The notes: generated by a model from the letters alone, not told the origin. A stretch of DNA of 7,312 nucleotides from an uncultured Burkholderiales bacterium (GCA_903904635.1 CAIVDH010000131.1:1-7312), one strand, 5' to 3'; positions 1 through 5,975 are shown, counted from the stretch's first letter. A program made the numbers and translations.

Positions 1-238
1 AAGTGACACCTGAAGCTTTACCGGTCATCCCCACAACGAACGGAAAGCGGTTTGCTGCTACAGAGTCGTCGAGAACTTTTTGTAACTTGTCGCTCTTACT
101 TTGCGCCAGCGCAGTAATGGGTAGCATCGGTAATGCACTTGCAACGCTAAGACTCGCCGCAGTAAGCAAAAACTCGCGACGGAACAGATCGGTTGTTTTG
201 CTATGGTCAAATTGCGTATTTTTGATCTCATCGCCCAT
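1..238 (-). CDS. Beta-lactamase-family serine hydrolase, N-terminal part (truncated by window edge)
   Basis: Only the first 79 codons are inside the window. The ATG at 238 has a GGAGG ribosome binding site (complement of 244-248) five bases upstream, which fixes the start. Residues 20-25 read RREFLL, followed by a hydrophobic stretch rich in Ala, Leu and Ser to about residue 46 (ALAQ). That is the layout of a twin-arginine (Tat) signal peptide, with likely cleavage near ITALAQ. The mature start (KLQKVLDDSVAANRFPFVVGMTGK) resembles the opening of class C beta-lactamase-related hydrolases and esterases, where a helix is followed by a 'FPG/FPFVVG' strand. The catalytic SxxK and YxN motifs lie outside the window, so the assignment rests on the leader and this short match. 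A lipoprotein or other Tat substrate is possible. Expected location is periplasmic or outer-membrane associated. Confidence 0.6.
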   Translation of the reverse strand, partial: MGDEIKNTQFDHSKTTDLFRREFLLTAASLSVASALPMLPITALAQSKSDKLQKVLDDSVAANRFPFVVGMTGKASGVT

Positions 239-258
239 ATTCGCCTCCAGATATAATA

Positions 259-287
259 GTATTAATAATTATCGGATATAGCTTCAA
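259..287 (-). promoter_or_regulatory. Candidate sigma70 promoter of the serine hydrolase gene
   Basis: On the minus strand, TTGAAG (complement of 282-287) is separated by 17 bases from TAATAC (complement of 259-264). This gives a good -35/-10 pair about 21 bases before the ATG at 238. The leader would be very short but would still contain the GGAGG. It is judged from consensus only. Confidence 0.4.
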
Positions 288-659
288 TATTCCATATTTA
301 GGTCTTGATTACGTCACCGGCTAATGACCCAAAAATATATTATCACACTGCAGTTATGCCAGAACTAAATACAATCAGTTGCTAAGCAAGTAATGCTTTA
401 GCAATCGACACCTCTGGCTACAGGCGATTATTTAATTGAAAATTAATAAAAACTTTATCTGGAATCAGCACTTATTAATATAATTATTTATGATATAAGT
501 TCTTTTAACTGGTGATCCTATACTCGCAGCAAATCACTGAGAAGGGTATTAGGTAGATGTAAATTGGCTAGGATTAAATTAACAAAATGTATCTATGCGT
601 CACCAGATTAACCGCAGCAAAGTCGATTCGCAAGTACAGGCAAACCTGACCTAGTTGAA

Positions 660-687
660 TTGAGTTAGTGCGGCCATTGGGTAATAT
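660..687 (+). promoter_or_regulatory. Candidate sigma70 promoter of the small four-Cys secreted protein
   Basis: TTGAGT (660-665) and TAATAT (682-687) are 16 bases apart. The predicted start of transcription is near 694, about 20 bases before the ATG at 716, which leaves a short leader carrying the GAGGAG ribosome binding site at 704-709. It is a consensus match only. Confidence 0.35.
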
Positions 688-715
688 CTAATAATCACAC
701 AATGAGGAGCGCGAC

Positions 716-1000
716 ATGAAACTATGCTTAACCATTTGTATTAGTCTTCTTTGTTTGTTGTTTGGTGCAGCCTCGGCAGTAGAAAAAGATCAACGTGGGG
801 GGGACTGCGAGCAGACAAAAAGTCAATACGAATACTTTTGCACGAAGCAGGGTGACCCTGCAAAGGATGACATTATGACTACAGCAAATATCGCCTGTGG
901 GAATGCCAAACGAAACATGGCTGCCGCCTGCGAAGGTATTATCGAGAAAGATACAGCCTACACTTTCGATAAAGAAGGAAAGCCTAGTGCACCTCGGTGA
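716..1000 (+). CDS. Small secreted protein with twin CX10C cysteine pairs, unknown function
   Basis: A 94-residue protein whose ATG is preceded by GAGGAG (704-709) at good spacing. Residues 1-21 form a typical Sec signal peptide (MKLC..., hydrophobic core, then AASA before V22), so the mature part of about 73 residues is probably periplasmic or exported. The mature part contains exactly four cysteines: C31 and C42, then C61 and C72, each pair separated by ten residues. This spacing fits a helical hairpin held by two disulfides, like a bacterial analogue of CHCH folds, although those use CX9C. The fold is my inference. I do not recognise a family. The gene is probably monocistronic and ends towards a bidirectional terminator. 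Coding-like sequence continues after its stop (see findings), so the present C-terminus may be shortened relative to an ancestor. Confidence 0.75.
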   Translation: MKLCLTICISLLCLLFGAASAVEKDQRGGDCEQTKSQYEYFCTKQGDPAKDDIMTTANIACGNAKRNMAAACEGIIEKDTAYTFDKEGKPSAPR

Positions 1001-1123
1001 AGCTAAGGCCTGCGGGGATGTGCCGATCTAGTCGTCGCAGATGCGGCAGGTTCTGGTGCGATATGTGCCAGTAAGGCGATAGTCAATACCGTTGATGCCA
1101 TAACGCCAGATATTTTGTCAAAC

Positions 1124-1155
1124 AAAAAGCCACCCAAAAGGTGGCCTTATTTTTT
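1124..1155. terminator. Bidirectional rho-independent terminator
   Basis: GCCACC (1129-1134) pairs perfectly with GGTGGC (1140-1145) around a five-base loop. It is followed on the plus strand by CTTATTTTTT and preceded by AAAAA (1124-1128), which becomes a T-run on the minus strand. It sits between the convergent genes ending at 1000 and 1170, so one hairpin can stop transcription from both sides. Confidence 0.85.
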
Positions 1156-1169
1156 GTAATTCAAACTGC

Positions 1170-1376
1170 TCAGGAATTATGCGAACCATCACAGAATGGG
1201 CTATTGGCAGTCTTGGTGCAGCCACATATATAAACCGTATCATCTTTTGGAGCAATAAATTGGCTTGGTGTTTTGTTGGTGACTTTGTGTGACCCATTGC
1301 AGAGACCAGTGCCACTTATACCGCAAGTACAGAACCAGTATTCTTGTCCAGCTTTTACCTCAATGGCGTAGGGCAT
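1170..1376 (-). CDS. Tandem CDGSH iron-sulfur domain protein
   Basis: A 68-residue protein built almost entirely of two CDGSH-type motifs. The family binds a 2Fe-2S cluster per motif through three Cys and one His, as in mitoNEET and the two-motif CISD3/MiNT group, and is linked to redox or cluster-transfer roles. The second motif is canonical: C51-x-C53, T56, P60, C62-DGS-H66. The first keeps all four ligands (C16, C18, C26, H30) but reads CNGSH instead of CDGSH, lacks the conserved Pro, and has seven rather than eight residues between its second and third Cys. The ATG at 1376 is preceded by a modest AAGGTC (complement of 1381-1386). There is no signal peptide, so it is cytosolic. It ends 25 bases from the shared terminator. 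Family assignment is firm; its physiological role is unknown. Confidence 0.9.
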   Translation of the reverse strand: MPYAIEVKAGQEYWFCTCGISGTGLCNGSHKVTNKTPSQFIAPKDDTVYICGCTKTANSPFCDGSHNS

Positions 1377-1403
1377 AGTAGACCTTAATGTGTAATTGTT
1401 AAT

Positions 1404-1432
1404 TAATTAAATTCGATAATTCAATTTAATTA
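1404..1432. promoter_or_regulatory. AT-rich inverted repeat upstream of the CDGSH gene
   Basis: Arms 1404-1413 (TAATTAAATT) and 1423-1432 (AATTTAATTA) are perfect 10-base inverted repeats around a 9-base spacer, about 30 to 55 bases before the CDGSH start codon. A weak -35-like TTGAAT lies inside it on the minus strand. This could be an operator for an AT-preferring or Fur-like regulator. In such AT-rich sequence, chance symmetry is also likely. Confidence 0.25.
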
Positions 1433-1442
1433 TAAGGTACAG

Positions 1443-2345
1443 AGCAATAAGGTAATCCTCTCATTTTTAACAGTCTGCATTGGTAGAGACTATGCGGTCA
1501 TGGTCAGCTGCAGCTTGGGGGAAATTCGCCCCAGGATATGTATAGAAGCCAATCTGCAATCACCGCCCGCGCATGGCGCATCGACAGAAACCAATGTTCG
1601 TTCAAGCATTCATCCCGAAACTTGCCATTGAAGCTTTCGATATACGCATTCTGCTGTGGTTTGTCTGGTTGAATAAACCTTATCGTTAACTGCTGCTCAT
1701 AAGCCCAAGCGTCCAGCGCTTTACTGATGAACTCCGGCCCGTTATCCACCGTGATGGAGCGTGGCAGACCGCGAATCTCGGCCAGCCGTGCCAGCACACT
1801 AACGACCCGTCGTCCTGACAAAAACGTATCGACTTCTATTGCTAAACATTCTTTCGTAAAATCATCCACGATATTCAGGCTGCGCAGCCGCCGTCCATCC
1901 ACAAAGCAATTGGATACGAAGTCTATTGACCAACTTTGATTCGGCCCAGTCGTCATCACTTTGTCTTGCAGTTAGATACCGACAATCCGTTTACGCTTGC
2001 GTCGACGCACTATCAGTCCGGCTTCGCTATACACCGGATACGTCCGTTTCCAGTTTAGCAGCCAGCCTTCGCGCAGCAACAGCACGTGCAAGCGCCGATA
2101 ACCATAGCGCCGCTTTTGTCCTGCCAGAACTGTAAGCCGCTCCTTAAGCGGCACATCGTCTGCCCGCTTCGATTCATAACGTTACAACGACCGTGAAATA
2201 CCAATTAGCCCACAAGCATTCGTTAGTTGCACTTCGGAAGCTGAGATCTGCCATAACGACGATTTCACGGATACCTGTGGTCTGGAATAAATCCAACTTT
2301 GGAAAAAGGGTAGTTCAGCTTCAAGACGTCCGATCCCTGACGCCA
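1443..2345 (-). mobile_element. Decayed IS3-family insertion sequence remnant
   Basis: The stretch is defined by a degenerate IS3-type transposase reading on the minus strand, with traces reaching up to about 2334 (an IGRLEAEL segment at 2311-2334, like the end of OrfA in this family). No intact orfA and no convincing pair of terminal inverted repeats are visible. The sequence complementary to 1453-1475 (TGAGAGGATTACC on the minus strand) is a possible right-end relic. The element begins about 14 bases past the stop codon of the potassium channel gene. Boundaries are approximate; target-site duplications cannot be recognised. Confidence 0.7.
1490..2270 (-). pseudogene. IS3-family transposase OrfB, degenerate
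   Basis: Read on the minus strand in a single frame, the protein resembles IS3-family OrfB throughout: LTNACGLIGISRSL, RYESKRADD, GQKRRYGYRRLHVLLLREGW, RRRKRKR, then the rve integrase core. The DDE triad survives: D in SIDFV, D in VDNGPEF, and E in IESFNGKFRDE, with exactly 35 residues between the second D and the E. It is broken at several places. An in-frame TAA at 2182-2184 replaces the expected residue in SRSL-x-RYE, and a second TAA at 1972-1974 separates the HTH-like half from the catalytic core. Near 1535 a deletion removes the usual conserved 'YNxxRPHSSLG' segment; the following LGRI-like sequence continues in another frame to a TAG at 1490-1492. The catalytic part from the ATG at 1959 to the TGA at 1504 is a 151-codon open frame. 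It is very unlikely to be active. Confidence 0.88.
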
Positions 2346-2358
2346 ACCAAGTGAAAAA

Positions 2359-3225
2359 TCAGTTTTCTGAGGTGGTAGAAGGCTCAGTTTGGTAGGCAGG
2401 GAGTTGGGCACCGCAATGCATGCAAAAGCCGGCGTCAATCGCGTGTCCTTCTGTGAGGCATTCGTGGCATGAACGCGTTGTTGTGGGTTTGTAAAACCGC
2501 GCTGCACTCAATTCGGCTGTGACAATGCCGGTGGGAACCGCCAAGGTTCCCCATCCCAGAAGCATCATCATCGATGCAATCACACGCCCCAAGTCTGTTT
2601 TCGGAGTGATGTCACCAAAACCAACAGTCGTCATGGTGGTGATGGCCCAGTAAACCGAAGTAGGTATGCTGGTAAAGCCGTTCTCGGGACCCTCGACCAC
2701 GTACATCACAGTTCCCATTACCAGAACGATCATCAGGACAGCGGAGAGGAAAACCAAGATTTTGCGTCGGCTGGCAGCAAGCGCAAGACCGAGAGATTGG
2801 TATTCGGTCACGTAAGCAGTGAGCTTGAATACGCGGAAAACGCGAAGCAAACGCAGTACCCGGACATCAATCAAGGCATGTACCTCGGGCACCAGCAAAG
2901 CGATGTAGGTTGGTAAAAGCGCCAGCAGATCGATCACGCCGTAGAAACTCAGCGCATAGCGCAGAGGATGGCGCACGCAGACTAGACGGGCAATGTATTC
3001 CAGCGTAAATGCAGTGGTAAAAATCCACTCCATCACAGTAAAGGCACGGTTATAGTCATTCCCTAAGCCCTCAACGCTGTCAACAACCACCACTGCAACA
3101 CTGAGCAAGATGACGGCAATCAGCCACTGATCGAACAAACGTCCGGCACGGGTGTCTGCCTCAAAAATTACGGTGTACAGGCGCAAGCGCCAACCTGACA
3201 AAGGTTTTCCTAGGGTTTCACTCAC
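2359..3225 (-). CDS. Voltage-gated-type potassium channel (six-TM ion transporter) with C-terminal zinc-ribbon-like tail
   Basis: An inner-membrane ion channel of 288 residues, counted from the GTG at 3225. Approximate segments: S1 31-50, S2 62-84, S3 90-112, an S4 voltage-sensor helix 120-140 with spaced arginines (DVRVLRLLRVFRVFK), S5 156-178, pore loop and selectivity filter TVGFGD at 200-205, S6 214-240. The TVGFGD filter marks a K+-selective pore; GFG replaces the more common GYG and occurs in natural K+ channels. After S6 come two CxxC pairs (C253/C256 and C268/C271), a likely zinc ribbon. Start choice: GGAGG on the minus strand lies eight bases from GTG (3225) but only two from an in-frame TTG (3231), so GTG is preferred. 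It lies 105 bases downstream of terC on the same strand, possibly co-transcribed. Confidence 0.9.
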   Translation of the reverse strand: MSETLGKPLSGWRLRLYTVIFEADTRAGRLFDQWLIAVILLSVAVVVVDSVEGLGNDYNRAFTVMEWIFTTAFTLEYIARLVCVRHPLRYALSFYGVIDLLALLPTYIALLVPEVHALIDVRVLRLLRVFRVFKLTAYVTEYQSLGLALAASRRKILVFLSAVLMIVLVMGTVMYVVEGPENGFTSIPTSVYWAITTMTTVGFGDITPKTDLGRVIASMMMLLGWGTLAVPTGIVTAELSAARFYKPTTTRSCHECLTEGHAIDAGFCMHCGAQLPAYQTEPSTTSEN

Positions 3226-3330
3226 TGACAAATCCTCCCATGCGTTGGCCAGAGCATATCAAGCAGTAACGATGTTTGGAATCAGTCATTGTGGTGGACT
3301 GACGCACCCAGTATCACGAGCGCAGGATTC

Positions 3331-4083
3331 TCAAGCCTTAGGTTCTCGTATGGCCTCGTGCAAAGACACTGGGGGCGAACTAATCTTCCGAAACCGAATA
3401 TTCATGATTTCTACAAACATTGCAAAAGCCATGGCGAAGTACAAGTAACCTTTGGGAACGGCTTGGCCCATGCCATCGGCAATAAGCACAACGCCGATTA
3501 ACAGCAGGAAAGATAACGCCAGAATCTTGACTGTAGGATGCCTCTGCACGAACTCGTGAATCAATTTGGCGAGAAACAACATCACACCGGTAGCGGTCAA
3601 AATTGCAATCACCATGATGCTGACATGCGACGTCATGCCCACCGCAGTAATGATCGAGTCCAGTGCAAACACCATGTCAAGAACCATGATCTGCAAAATG
3701 ACAACCGCAAATACAGCTTCCTTGACTGGCCCAGATGAAGTGTCAGGGCCTTCCAGCTTGTTGTGCATTTCAGTGACTGATTTGGCGATAAGAAAGACGC
3801 CCCCACCAATAAGAATCAGGTCCCGCCATGAAAAATCGTTGTTCCAAAAACTGAAAACGGGCTGAGTTAGCGAAACAATCCATGCAATCGCAAACAAGAG
3901 TCCAAGGCGACTTATCGCAGCAACAGCAATGCCGATCTGCCGAGCTTTCGCACGCTGATGCTCAGGCAGTTTTCCCGCCAAGATGCTGATGAAGATGATG
4001 TTATCGACGCCAAGAACCACCTCAAGTGCCACAAGCGTTCCCAAAGCAATCCATGCTTCAGGAGAAGAAAGCAAATCAAACAT
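3331..4083 (-). CDS. TerC family integral membrane protein (YgdQ-like)
   Basis: A polytopic inner-membrane protein of 250 residues with about seven hydrophobic helices, close to the usual length of stand-alone YgdQ-type members. Family signatures are present: EVVLGVDNIIFISILAGKLP at 21-40, with acidic E21 and D27, and VLDMVFALDS at 134-143, with D136 and D142. These conserved acidic residues within membrane helices are thought to bind metal. Characterised TerC relatives (Alx, and MeeF/MeeY of Bacillus) export manganese or metallate secreted proteins, so metal export is the best guess, though this copy's substrate is unknown. The ATG at 4083 has AAAGGT about nine bases upstream. I looked for the yybP-ykoY manganese riboswitch in its leader and did not see it. 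It is followed by the channel gene and preceded by a small ORF. Confidence 0.9.
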   Translation of the reverse strand: MFDLLSSPEAWIALGTLVALEVVLGVDNIIFISILAGKLPEHQRAKARQIGIAVAAISRLGLLFAIAWIVSLTQPVFSFWNNDFSWRDLILIGGGVFLIAKSVTEMHNKLEGPDTSSGPVKEAVFAVVILQIMVLDMVFALDSIITAVGMTSHVSIMVIAILTATGVMLFLAKLIHEFVQRHPTVKILALSFLLLIGVVLIADGMGQAVPKGYLYFAMAFAMFVEIMNIRFRKISSPPVSLHEAIREPKA

Positions 4084-4230
4084 ATAACGTACCTTTGATA
4101 TTTAGGATCGCCAACCAGCGCCTGAAGATTCGGTTGCTGATGGCGCAAGTTAATAGGAATGCATTCGATATGCCATGGTGATTCATCGACTCATTAGGTG
4201 TTCAAGTACAACAAGTCCCAGCAAGTCCGT

Positions 4231-4326
4231 TCAGTAATCGCCATCAGAATCACTACTGTGAAGAGCCTGTACAGATCGAGATCGCAGTGTCAGTAAGCTT
4301 TCCCAGGATTCAAAAATGTTCTGCAT
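4231..4326 (-). CDS. Possible 31-residue small protein or leader peptide upstream of terC
   Basis: An ATG at 4326 is preceded, seven bases away, by a perfect GGAGG (complement of 4334-4338), better than the site of terC itself. The frame gives 31 residues, beginning MQNIFESWESLLTL and ending in the acidic SDSDGDY, with a TGA at 4231-4233. It has no signal peptide and no membrane helix. A second ATG five bases upstream opens a 13-codon frame that is too close to the GGAGG to be favoured. It stands 147 bases before terC on the same strand, so it could be a separate small protein of the operon or a regulatory leader. I do not recognise the sequence. Support is the ribosome binding site and position only. 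Confidence 0.4.
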   Translation of the reverse strand: MQNIFESWESLLTLRSRSVQALHSSDSDGDY

Positions 4327-4446
4327 TGCATTGCCTCCAGTGCGTCAAACAATCCTCAAAGATACAAGACTCATAGATTCCGAAAAAGCAGATAATTTCT
4401 CATCCAGAGTCTCAAAAAACCTGATTATGGGCATCACTTTCGTCTA

Positions 4447-4882
4447 GAAACATCGTTACTACTTTTTGGTCGTAGCCAAAGAAGGCGGCATTTCACGGGC
4501 GGCTGAGAAGCTGGGCATGCCAGTTCAAAGCGTTAGCGCCCAGGTGCGTGAACTGGAGCGTTCTTTAGGGTATGCACTGCTCAAGCCGGCCGGGCGCGGA
4601 TTTGTGCTGACCGAAGCGCAAGTGGTGGCATTGGAGAAGAAGCAGGACGACGATGTTGTTCACGGCGAAATCGAAACGGCTCACCCTGGCTATCTCGGTA
4701 GCCAGGATACCTTTTATGTTGGCACTATCAAGGGCGTCGGACGCATTTACCAGCAGACCTTTGTCGATACTGCATCATTGTTTAAGGTTTTGACGACTAT
4801 CTCTGTGATTCGATCGCGTTCAAAATGTGAGCCTGTCGTTTCAATATCCACGAAAGCGAAGACAGGTGAGTTGCTTGCTTAA
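4447..4882 (+). pseudogene. NhaR-like LysR regulator, N-terminal remnant fused in frame to transposase fragment
   Basis: From 4447 the frame reads KHRYYFLVVAKEGG and on through the winged helix-turn-helix of a LysR-type regulator: SRAAEKLGMPVQSVSAQVRELERSLGYALL, then GRGFVLTEA. The 'YYFW-VVAKEGG' opening and 'GRG' resemble NhaR-type members, which usually have about 300 residues. The normal start is lost: a TAG (4444-4446) stands where Tyr of the usual MNYKHLYYF would be, and only a TTG at 4466 without a ribosome binding site could begin translation. After about 57 codons, near 4613-4621, the frame passes into an IS481-type transposase segment, then from about 4772 into unrecognised sequence, ending at TAA 4880-4882. 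The whole effector-binding domain is absent. It is almost certainly non-functional as a regulator. Confidence 0.75.
4613..4771 (+). mobile_element. IS481-type transposase fragment
   Basis: About 53 codons reading QVVALEKKQDDD, then HGEIETAHPGYLGSQD, TFYVGTIKGVGRIYQQTFVDT match the start of the integrase core of IS481-family transposases as I remember them, including the first catalytic Asp region. Both ends are abrupt: a regulator HTH on the left and unrecognised sequence on the right. The HTH region and the rest of the DDE domain are missing. Family naming is from memory of the motif and could be a related rve-type IS. Confidence 0.65.
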
Positions 4883-5100
4883 TTTTTTTCATAGGGTTAC
4901 GGAATATCTGCAGCGAAAAGACAAGTAAATTCGCTGAGCTGCTGTTTGCGATCGGGTGCTTGAATGCGAATGTGAAGCCGCGTATAAAAACAACTCGAAA
5001 GCCCGGTTAGTAGTCCAACTTTTGGGATGCCATTCATGCTGCAAGGTCACCAATTATCCTATACGAGTTTTAAATTAAATAGTGACTTGCAAGGTGCGGA
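4883..5100. other. Gene-free stretch, possible IS debris
   Basis: There is no open frame with start signals. The bases around 5007-5040 read on the minus strand as GAATGGCATCCCAAAAGTTG, which is similar in style to IS terminal sequences. It may be another insertion-sequence end, but no partner repeat is visible. No hairpin with a T-run follows the mipA-like gene. Confidence 0.25.
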
Positions 5101-5889
5101 TTAAAGACGCCAGCCGTATCCAAGGTAAATCACAGGCGTATAACTACTCTCTGCAATCAAACTATTTGCCTGCTCATTAGATAAACGGTTGATGGTAGCG
5201 CCAAAGAACAGCGCACCGTTGGTGCCGACTGAGTAGAGACCCGTCAGGCCTGCAGAAAAGCTCACGCCTGCGCCAACATTACGCGGAAGTTGATCGCTTG
5301 TTTCGTTCGCGCGTTTGCCCCAGTAGTAGGTGTTCATCGCCGCATTCTGCCAGGTGGCACTCATCAGGCCATTCAAACGGAAGCCTTTGTCTGTTAACAG
5401 TGGACGGATGAACTGAATCTGCGCTGCTTGTCCGTAACTGCGACCGGTTATGTCAAATCCGTATTCGAAGTTCAGTGCACCCACCGGCGTCGTCCAGCGA
5501 ACGCTGGGTCCGGCATCAATCGCAAATTCGCGGTCAGCCATACCGGCGGTACGCGAACTATCACTCGAGTCGTAACCAAACCGTGGCTCGGCATACAAGC
5601 CTATGCGTAGCGATTTGTCTGCCGAGGTATAGCCCCAGACGCCGGCTTTAAGGCCAGAAACATATGCAACATTAGCCCAGCTATACTGCACCACCGGTAA
5701 CACCATCGTGCGCAACTCATTGCTGCCCGAAGTTTTTGGGAACGCACCAATGCCAAGACCAAGAAAATTACTGCCGGAAGGTATTGGCTGTTGTGCCTGT
5801 TTTTCAGCCACCGACTGAGCCTTCGTAGAAGAAGCAAAAAGCAAAAAAGCCATCGCAATCCCGATAACTGGTTTTTTTAAAAAAATCAT
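5101..5889 (-). CDS. MipA/OmpV family outer-membrane protein
   Basis: A 262-residue precursor. Residues 1-24 form a Sec signal peptide (IFLKK, hydrophobic core, SSTKA before Q25). The mature protein has alternating hydrophobic and aromatic strands typical of a small beta-barrel: GLGIGAFP and PVVQYSWANVAYVSGLKAGVWGY near the start, LRIGLYAEPRFGYD and GPSVRWTTPVGALNFEYGFD in the middle, and VIYLGYGWRL at the end. This is the length and pattern of MipA/OmpV proteins, described as MltA-interacting scaffold proteins or outer-membrane porin-like proteins. It ends in Leu after an aromatic-rich last strand, instead of the commoner terminal Phe. The ATG at 5889 has AGGA seven bases upstream. It is divergent from the DUF2805 gene, with a 201-base shared control region. 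No two-component genes, often found beside mipA, are in the window. Confidence 0.88.
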   Translation of the reverse strand: MIFLKKPVIGIAMAFLLFASSTKAQSVAEKQAQQPIPSGSNFLGLGIGAFPKTSGSNELRTMVLPVVQYSWANVAYVSGLKAGVWGYTSADKSLRIGLYAEPRFGYDSSDSSRTAGMADREFAIDAGPSVRWTTPVGALNFEYGFDITGRSYGQAAQIQFIRPLLTDKGFRLNGLMSATWQNAAMNTYYWGKRANETSDQLPRNVGAGVSFSAGLTGLYSVGTNGALFFGATINRLSNEQANSLIAESSYTPVIYLGYGWRL

Positions 5890-5975
5890 GTCGAATCCTG
5901 TGCCTGAATAACTTGTTGAATTTCTTTGCTAACTACTGCCTCAGTGCATGCTGAAAAGTGAAATAACTGTGTCAG

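Larger units (their letters stand above)
239..715. other. AT-rich divergent intergenic region
   Basis: This 477-base gap lies between the divergent serine hydrolase and the small secreted protein gene. It is very AT-rich around 250-300 and 430-500. I see no open frame with a ribosome binding site, no RNA gene and no transposon end. It holds a promoter candidate for each neighbour and one imperfect 9-bp hairpin (379-404, TTGCTAAGC against GCTTTAGCAA with one bulged T) that has no T-run and so is not a terminator. The size leaves room for regulation or a small RNA, but nothing in the sequence proves either. Confidence 0.5.

Noticed and set aside
3..281. Plus-strand open frame of 92 codons
   Set aside because: It is antisense to the serine hydrolase start, which has a GGAGG site and a Tat-like leader; the plus frame has no recognisable domain and a low-complexity composition.
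998..1000. TGA of the four-Cys gene as a recoding (selenocysteine or readthrough) site
   Set aside because: A TAA follows two codons later in the same frame and no SECIS-like hairpin is evident; truncation is simpler.
1118..1315. Second minus-strand frame over the CDGSH gene
   Set aside because: It lies in a different frame inside a firmly identified CDGSH gene and runs through the terminator hairpin.
2265..2507. Minus-strand frame of 80 codons overlapping the channel C-terminus
   Set aside because: It overlaps the channel gene in another frame and runs into the IS relic; no family resemblance and no ribosome binding site.
3283..3304. Hairpin TCAGTC/GACTGA between terC and the channel as a terminator
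   Set aside because: The stem is only six base pairs with a nine-base loop and there is no T-run on the minus strand.
4084..4230. yybP-ykoY manganese riboswitch in the terC leader
   Set aside because: I looked for the conserved GGGGAGTA-type loops and did not find them; only a short CGCCA/TGGCG pairing is present.
4466..4882. A functional LysR regulator of 138 residues
   Set aside because: It has no proper start or ribosome binding site and no effector domain, and it passes into transposase sequence; it is treated as a pseudogene chimera.
5601..5858. Minus-strand frame inside the mipA-like gene
   Set aside because: It is a shadow frame of a clear outer-membrane protein gene; its Leu/Arg-rich composition is typical of a shifted frame.
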